Assembly (NCBI GenBank): GCA_963784895.1
Contig: CAWATM010000016.1
Span: 62,001-126,000 of the forward strand
Direction: 5' to 3'
Source of the DNA: Gaiellasilicea sp963784895
GTDB taxonomy: Bacteria; Actinomycetota; Thermoleophilia; Gaiellales; Gaiellaceae
DNA length: 64,000 nucleotides
The first letter of the stretch is position 1. Each line of letters opens with the position of its first letter. This document shows positions 59,601 to 64,000 of this stretch, one piece after another. The position numbers and the translations under genes are program-made. The notes below the pieces were generated by a model. That model saw only the letters and a program-made list of their open reading frames with translations, had not been told where the DNA came from and made no database searches.

Positions 59601-60278
59601 ATGACAGCCGCGCTGCTCCTCGCCGAGCCGGAGCCCGCGATCCGTGGTTACCTGGAGCGCCAGTTGCAGAGCGACGGCTTCCACGTGCTCCAGGCGACCT
59701 TCGGTGGCGAGGCGCTCGCACTCGCCGAGCGCACGCGACCCGACCTCGTCCTTTGCGCCGAGCTCGATCTGTGCGCCCGGCTTCGCCGCGGCGAGCCTGG
59801 AAGAACCTGGAATCGCGATGTGCCGGTGATCGTCCTCGGCCCGCCCGAGGGGGACGCCGTCGACCGGGTACGGGCTTTCCAGCGCGGCGCCGACGACTAT
59901 CTGACGCGGCCGGTGGTCTACGACGAGCTGGTTGCGCGGATCCGGGCGGTGCTCCGGCGCACGGCGCCACCGGCTCAGGCGCGAGTCGTGATCGGCGCGC
60001 TGACCGTCGACCTGCCGGCGCGCGTCGTCACCGTCCGCGGCGAGGCCGTCCACCTCGCGGGGAAGGAGTTCGAGCTGCTCGCTGCTCTCGCCGCCGAGCC
60101 CCACCGCGTCTTCACCAAGGAGGAGCTGCTCCGCGACGTCTGGGGCTACAGATCCTTCACGCGGACACGCACGCTCGACTCGCATGTGTCGCGGCTCCGC
60201 GCGAAGCTGGAGCGGGAGGCGGGCGACCGCTACGTCGTCAACGTCTGGGGCGTGGGCTACAAGCTCGTCGATTCATAG
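59601..60278 (+). CDS. Orphan OmpR-family regulator with degenerate receiver
   Basis: 225 residues. The C-terminal winged helix is standard (GKEFELLAALAAEPHRVFTK, DVWGYRSFTRT, HVSRLRAKLE, VWGVGYKL). The receiver keeps its shape, but the phospho-acceptor position in DLVLCAELD is not Asp, the switch Thr is replaced (VIVLGPPEGD), and the conserved Lys is Arg (LTRPV). Phosphorylation by a kinase is therefore unlikely. No kinase is adjacent. It may respond to a ligand or act constitutively as other atypical regulators do. Confidence 0.9.
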   Translation: MTAALLLAEPEPAIRGYLERQLQSDGFHVLQATFGGEALALAERTRPDLVLCAELDLCARLRRGEPGRTWNRDVPVIVLGPPEGDAVDRVRAFQRGADDYLTRPVVYDELVARIRAVLRRTAPPAQARVVIGALTVDLPARVVTVRGEAVHLAGKEFELLAALAAEPHRVFTKEELLRDVWGYRSFTRTRTLDSHVSRLRAKLEREAGDRYVVNVWGVGYKLVDS

Positions 60279-60427
60279 CCGCCGAGTGCGCGTCGACGCG
60301 CTGGTGCTCCATTCGCAAGGGAGGACGACGCCGGCTGCAGGAAGGTGCCGAACTCAGCGGCGGGGTCATCGAGACCGCGCGACTCGGCGTAAGACCGGCG
60401 TGATCTCCGTCACTAATGGACGTGAAC

Positions 60428-60442
60428 ACCGCTGAAAGCGGT
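60428..60442. repeat. Short hairpin upstream of the globin gene
   Basis: ACCGCTGAAAGCGGT is a perfect 6-bp stem with a 3-nt loop, 37 bp before the globin start. A regulatory or leader-structure role is possible. Confidence 0.4.
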
Positions 60443-60478
60443 CCGACGCTTTCGGGGACCTGCTCAAAGGAGGGAACA

Positions 60479-60904
60479 GTGACGGAGTCGACTCTGTATG
60501 AACGGCTTGGCGGCGCCTTCGCCATCGCAGCCGTGGTTGACCATTTCAGCGACGAGATCGTGAAGAACCCGGTTGTCGGCCAGACATCGGAGAACCCTGC
60601 TCTCCGGGAGTGGCACACGAACAACCTGGGGAGACTTCCGGGCCTCAAGTTCATGCGCACCCTGTGGGTCTGCGAGGTCGCCGGCGGACCCCAGCACTAT
60701 GTGGCCACACAACCAGGCAGCACCACCCTTGGTCTGGAAGAAGCCCACCGCGAACTGAAGATCTCACCTGCCGAGTTCGATGAAGTCGCGGCCGAACTTG
60801 GGCGAACGCTCGACGTCTTCAAGGTGCCCGAGCGTGAGCAGGAGGAGGTTCTGGCGGCATTTGCTGCACACAAGGGCGAGGTGACCGAGGGGTACTCGCA
60901 GTAA
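60479..60904 (+). CDS. Truncated hemoglobin (group I-like)
   Basis: 141 residues from GTG 60479 with ribosome-binding site AAAGGAGGG. Globin 2-on-2 pattern: LYERLGGAFAIAAVVDHFSD, GGPQHYVATQPG, and proximal His in EEAHRELKIS near residue 85. Such proteins bind O2 or NO and protect from nitrosative stress or deliver oxygen. A hairpin precedes it and a longer one follows. Confidence 0.88.
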   Translation: MTESTLYERLGGAFAIAAVVDHFSDEIVKNPVVGQTSENPALREWHTNNLGRLPGLKFMRTLWVCEVAGGPQHYVATQPGSTTLGLEEAHRELKISPAEFDEVAAELGRTLDVFKVPEREQEEVLAAFAAHKGEVTEGYSQ

Positions 60905-60947
60905 GTCCCAGCGCTTCGGCACGCAGTCGCCCGGCGCCTGTCAGCGA

Positions 60948-60986
60948 CGTCCACGTCGGCTGGCTCTCGCTCGGCTGACGTGGACG
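60948..60986 (+). terminator. Hairpin after the globin gene
   Basis: Perfect 10-bp arms CGTCCACGTC (60948-60957) and GACGTGGACG (60977-60986), loop 19 nt, 44 bp past the stop. No T-tract; a terminator is inferred. Confidence 0.55.
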
Positions 60987-61036
60987 CGAGCACGAGGGGC
61001 GGCCGCGAGCTGTCGCGTCGCCCTTCGCTCCCCGTC

Positions 61037-61423
61037 TCAGGAAGGTGCCGGCTCCCGCATGAAGTACTCGACGAAGTCGTAGCAGCGGCCGGTCTCGTCC
61101 AGACGGACGAGGAAGACGTTGTGGTAGACGCGGGCGCCTTCGCCCGTGTCCGCGTAGGTCGTGACGCAGCGGGCGACGCCGAGGTCGCCGTCGACGGCGA
61201 GGCGTTCGTACTCGAGCTCCCACGAGCCGGGGTCGTCGGGCTCCTCGAGCCAGGCGCGGACGATTGCGTCGCGGCCGTGCGCGACGTCGTCGCCCTCGTC
61301 GTAGGGGTGCCAGCGGTAGACCGCGTCGTCGCTGAAGAGAGCTCCGATCCGGTCGGCGTCGTTGCTGCTCCACGCGTCGGCGTAGCGCTCGAGCCAGGCG
61401 TCGAAGGCGGCGGCGTCGGTCAT
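61037..61423 (-). CDS. SnoaL/NTF2-like fold protein
   Basis: 128 residues. WLERYADAWSSNDADRIGAL and LFSDDAVYRWHPYDE near residues 10-44, then HGRDAIVRAWLE and a closing strand VYHNVFLVRLDETG: the typical cone-shaped alpha/beta fold of SnoaL-like and nuclear-transport-factor-2-like proteins. It may be a small-molecule-binding protein or enzyme; no catalytic pair can be named. Overlaps the MGMT stop by 4 bp. Confidence 0.85.
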   Translation of the reverse strand: MTDAAAFDAWLERYADAWSSNDADRIGALFSDDAVYRWHPYDEGDDVAHGRDAIVRAWLEEPDDPGSWELEYERLAVDGDLGVARCVTTYADTGEGARVYHNVFLVRLDETGRCYDFVEYFMREPAPS

Positions 61424-61983
61424 GAGAGCAAGGCTCCTTCGAGCCGGAGCAGCCGCTCCTTCACGTGCAGCCCGCCGGCGTAGCCGGTCAGGCTGCCGTT
61501 CGCGCCGACGACGCGATGGCAGGGCAGCACGATCGGGATCGGGTTGCGGTTCATCACCGTTCCCACCGCCCGCGCCGCCCGCGGTGCGCCGACCTTCGCG
61601 GCCAGCGTGCCGTACGTCGTCGTCTGGCCGTAGGGGACGCGGGCGAGCTCGTCCAGCACCTGCTGGGCGAACGGGGCGGCGCCGCGGAGGTCGACGTCGA
61701 GCTCGAACGAGCTGCGGTCGCCGGCGAAGTACTCGTCCAGCTGGCGGTGAGCCGAGTCGACGCTCGACGCGGAGCGGAGCACGCGAGGGCCGAACGCCTT
61801 CGCAAGCCGGTCGAGGTGCAGCTCCGGCTCGGCGTCGAAGAAGATGCGGGCGAGACCGCGGCCGGTGGCGGCGACGAGCAGCGGGCCGATCGGCGAGTCG
61901 ACGACGTCGAAGCCGACGTCGAGCAGGCCTTCGGCGGCGGCGGCCTCGCGGAAGCGGCGGTCGAGCTCAGGCGTAACGGTCAT
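61420..61983 (-). CDS. ogt: Methylated-DNA--protein-cysteine methyltransferase
   Basis: 187 residues from ATG 61983. The suicide-Cys motif is IVLPCHRVVG near residue 150, preceded by the helix-turn-helix ARAVGTVMNRNP with the Arg finger region. It removes alkyl groups from O6-alkylguanine by irreversible transfer to its Cys. It begins inside the 3' end of the sigma-factor gene, so both are cotranscribed. Confidence 0.93.
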   Translation of the reverse strand: MTVTPELDRRFREAAAAEGLLDVGFDVVDSPIGPLLVAATGRGLARIFFDAEPELHLDRLAKAFGPRVLRSASSVDSAHRQLDEYFAGDRSSFELDVDLRGAAPFAQQVLDELARVPYGQTTTYGTLAAKVGAPRAARAVGTVMNRNPIPIVLPCHRVVGANGSLTGYAGGLHVKERLLRLEGALLS

Positions 61984-62443
61984 GGATCCTCCCAGCGCGA
62001 ATGCGGCGGACCCCGGACGAGGCGGCCTGGCGAGCGGCCTCGGGCGTGGAGTCGAGCGCGAGCGCGATGTCGTCGTAGGCGAGGTCGTAGGCGTAGCGGA
62101 GGACAACGGCTGCGCGCTCGGTGGGCGGCAGCTCGCCGGCGAGATGCTCGATCTGGGCGTAGGCGGGGCGCCCCTCCTCGACCGGCAGCTCCGGCAGCTC
62201 GTACGTGACCGGCTTCGCGCGCCTGCCCGTATCGATCACGAGCCGTGCGGCGATCGTGAGCACCCACGCGCGCAGGTGCTCGCCGTGGTCGAGCCGGTCG
62301 TAGGCACGGAGCGCGCGCAGGAACGTCTCCTGGAAGGCGTCCTCGGCCGCCTGCCCCCCGAGCCGGCGGCGCAGGAAGCCGAGCACGACGTCGCGATGCT
62401 CGACGTAGAAGCTCTCGAACGGCGGGACGGCCATTGCCTCCAT
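61967..62443 (-). CDS. ECF-family RNA polymerase sigma factor
   Basis: About 158 residues. Region 2 (LGFLRRRLGGQAAEDAFQET) and region 4 (LPPTERAAVVLRYAYDLAYD). GGAGGG lies directly before ATG 62446/62443; ATG 62434 (MAVPPFES) is equally possible and better spaced. The MGMT gene follows with a 17-bp overlap, so a link to alkylation stress is possible. No anti-sigma gene adjoins. Confidence 0.87.
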   Translation of the reverse strand: MEAMAVPPFESFYVEHRDVVLGFLRRRLGGQAAEDAFQETFLRALRAYDRLDHGEHLRAWVLTIAARLVIDTGRRAKPVTYELPELPVEEGRPAYAQIEHLAGELPPTERAAVVLRYAYDLAYDDIALALDSTPEAARQAASSGVRRIRAGRIHDRYA

Positions 62444-62488
62444 CATCCCTCCTAACGCGGCGGCGGCCGCATCTGTGAGAGTGCCTCC

Positions 62489-63292
62489 ATGAAGATGGCC
62501 GTCGTCGGGCACGTGGAGTGGATCGAATTCCTCCGCGTCGAGGCCGTGCCGAAGCCGGGCGAGATCGTCAGCTCGACCGAGGTCTGGGCCGAGCCTGCCG
62601 GCGGCGGCGGGGTTGCCGCCGTCGAGCTCGCGCGGCTCGACGGGAAGGCCGCGCTGTACTGCCTGCTCGGCGGCGACGACCTCGGCTCGCGAAGCAGGGT
62701 TCGACTCGAAGCCGCCGGCGTCCGCATCCACTCACCGCCCTCCGACGCGCCGCAGCGGCGCGGGTTCTGCTACGTCGACGACGTGGGGGAGCGGACGATC
62801 ACGGTGATCGGTGACAAGGCACGTCCGCCCGGCGGAGAGGGCACGCTGCCGTGGGAGGCGCTCGACGACACCGACGGCGTCTACTTCACTGCCGGCGACG
62901 CGGAGGCGGTGCGGCAGGCCCGCCGGGCGCGGGTGCTCGTCGCGACCGCCCGCGAGCTGCCGACGCTCCACGCCGCGGGCGTCGAGCTCGACGCACTGGT
63001 GGCGAGCGGCGAGGACGACGCCGAGCGCTATCAGGCCGGCGACCTCGACCCGCCGCCCCGCCTGGTCGTCTCGACCGCCGGCGCACTGGGCGGCTGGGCC
63101 CAGCCGGGCGGGCCGTACAAGCCGGCTGTCGCGCCGGGGCCGTTCGAGGACGCCTACGGTGCGGGGGACTGCTTCGCCGCCGGTCTCACCTTCGCGCTGG
63201 CGAAGGGGATGGAAGTTCAGGACGCGCTCGCGTTCGCCTCCGAGCGAGGCGCGCTCGCGCTCACACGGCGCGGCGCGGGTCTCACCGACTGA
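62489..63292 (+). CDS. PfkB/ribokinase-family carbohydrate kinase
   Basis: 267 residues. N-terminal MAVVGHVEWIEFLRVEAVPK with PAGGGGVAAVELARLDGKAA, and the C-terminal signature AYGAGDCFAAGLTFALAKG near residues 222-240 whose Asp is the catalytic base. Somewhat shorter than ribokinase (about 300). The substrate sugar or nucleoside is unknown. Divergent from the sigma-factor gene, convergent with the winged-helix gene (11-bp overlap). Confidence 0.9.
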   Translation: MKMAVVGHVEWIEFLRVEAVPKPGEIVSSTEVWAEPAGGGGVAAVELARLDGKAALYCLLGGDDLGSRSRVRLEAAGVRIHSPPSDAPQRRGFCYVDDVGERTITVIGDKARPPGGEGTLPWEALDDTDGVYFTAGDAEAVRQARRARVLVATARELPTLHAAGVELDALVASGEDDAERYQAGDLDPPPRLVVSTAGALGGWAQPGGPYKPAVAPGPFEDAYGAGDCFAAGLTFALAKGMEVQDALAFASERGALALTRRGAGLTD

Positions 63293-64000
63293 CCGGCTCG
63301 AGCCGCACTTCGCGTTCGACGCCGAGGAAGCGGGCGAGTCTTCGCCCCTCGGCCGAGATCGCGTCGAGACGCCGCTTCGCCAGCGGCACATGGCGCACCG
63401 CGAGCCCGTCCGGCTCCGCGCGCCACGAGCCGCGCACGAGGCCGTCGTGGAGGACGGCGCCCCACCCGACCGACCAGCCGGGCCCGAGCAGCGCGCGGTC
63501 GGCGGCCGAGACGAAGCGGCGCCGGTCGTTGTGGGAGAGCAGGACGTTGTCGTACTCCGGCAGGAACCGCACGGGCGCCGGCGTGTCCGGATCCGGACGC
63601 GGCGCCTCGGGCAGGTCGAAGAGCTCGCGGCCGCGCTCGTCGCGAACGGTGACGAGCTGCGGCCGGAGCCGCTCGACCACCTCGCGCAGTCCGGTCAGCC
63701 GGCACCACGTTGCCACGTCCGTCACCGACGCAGGCCCGAACGCACCGAGGTAGCGCAGCACGACGTCGTCGAGCGGCGGCGTCGAGGCGAGCGGCCTGCC
63801 GAGCCACGACTCCGCGGTCGCCGTCGTCACCTGCGCGCTTCGGCCCCAGAGCCCGCGCGGCGGCACGTGCACGAGCGCGAGGTGGCAGCGGCACGCATGT
63901 GCGAGCGCGGCCGGATCATGCTTCGGGAACCGCGCCGCGAGCGCCGCGCGGAGTTGCGGGCCGGTGTGCGGCTCCGCCAGCAGCGACTGCGCGAACTCCA
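63282..64000 (-). CDS. Winged-helix DNA-binding-domain-containing protein (HTH_42/YcaQ-like), cut by window edge
   Basis: About 239 C-terminal residues are visible; the frame is open to the right edge. It shows the tandem-winged-helix family pattern: LLAEPHTGPQLRAALAARFP, WLGRPLASTPPLDDVVLRYL, AFGPASVTDVATWCRLTGLR, LPEYDNVLLSHNDRRRFV, and VGWGAVLHDGLVRGSWR near the end. Related AlkX/YcaQ-like proteins act on alkylated or crosslinked DNA, though many family members are uncharacterised. The nearby MGMT gene would fit a repair theme. Confidence 0.85.
   Translation of the reverse strand, partial: EFAQSLLAEPHTGPQLRAALAARFPKHDPAALAHACRCHLALVHVPPRGLWGRSAQVTTATAESWLGRPLASTPPLDDVVLRYLGAFGPASVTDVATWCRLTGLREVVERLRPQLVTVRDERGRELFDLPEAPRPDPDTPAPVRFLPEYDNVLLSHNDRRRFVSAADRALLGPGWSVGWGAVLHDGLVRGSWRAEPDGLAVRHVPLAKRRLDAISAEGRRLARFLGVEREVRLEPVSR

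Noticed and set aside
1..64000. CRISPR arrays, rRNA and tRNA genes
   Set aside because: No regularly spaced repeats of CRISPR size, and no T-loop/anticodon patterns or rRNA segments were found by eye; a covariance-model scan would be decisive.

Overview
The window looks like chromosomal DNA of a very GC-rich actinobacterium, most likely class Thermoleophilia (Gaiellales/Solirubrobacterales type). This is inferred from strong G/C third positions, many GTGA/ATGA stop-start overlaps, a fused PafBC regulator, a CXXXY-type CcmE and a cell-surface protein with Ig-like repeats. No rRNA, tRNA, CRISPR array or integrase was seen.

Layout. 1-9 kb: two-component system (cut by the left edge), thioesterase, phosphomannomutase, a secreted LVIVD-repeat protein with an apparent frameshift, a cyclase-ATPase-TPR regulator and a TIM-barrel protein. 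8.9-13.2 kb: cytochrome c maturation genes (ccmE, ccmF, a short ccmI-like gene) and an M23 peptidase. 13.2-18.5 kb: hpt, a nuclease-like gene, and a tight operon of metallophosphoesterase, cyclic 2,3-diphosphoglycerate synthetase, 2-phosphoglycerate kinase, a GlpX-like protein lacking key catalytic residues, and a DUF59/SufT-like protein. 18.5-28.5 kb: an accessory region of low coding density, bounded by a duplicated 3' end of the DUF59 gene. It carries small genes separated by a recurring ~28-bp sequence, plus a second ~55-bp repeat family, a PadR regulator with a secreted protein, and a surface protein. 28.8-36.4 kb: a lasso-type RiPP precursor, a membrane protein/methyltransferase/oxidoreductase group, queG, a GAF histidine kinase and a fused PafBC. 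36.4-46.8 kb: a 146-bp tandem duplication, zinc-ribbon genes, aldehyde dehydrogenase, thiolase, LysR, ECF sigma with a candidate anti-sigma, a parvulin lipoprotein, 3-hydroxybutyryl-CoA dehydrogenase and an antiporter. 46.8-64 kb: two-component operon, queA-tgt-yajC-secDF (secD apparently frameshifted), a second antiporter, an ABC1/UbiB kinase, a Kelch protein, an orphan degenerate response regulator, truncated globin, MGMT, another ECF sigma factor, a PfkB kinase and a winged-helix protein cut by the right edge.

How genes work together. The cpgS/2-PG-kinase operon predicts synthesis of 2,3-bisphosphoglycerate and its cyclic form, a solute known mainly from thermophilic methanogens. queA, tgt and queG together supply the late steps of queuosine tRNA modification. 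yajC and secDF assist protein export. The two strongest leads are the cDPG operon with its altered GlpX paralogue, and the repeat-separated gene array inside the bounded accessory region.
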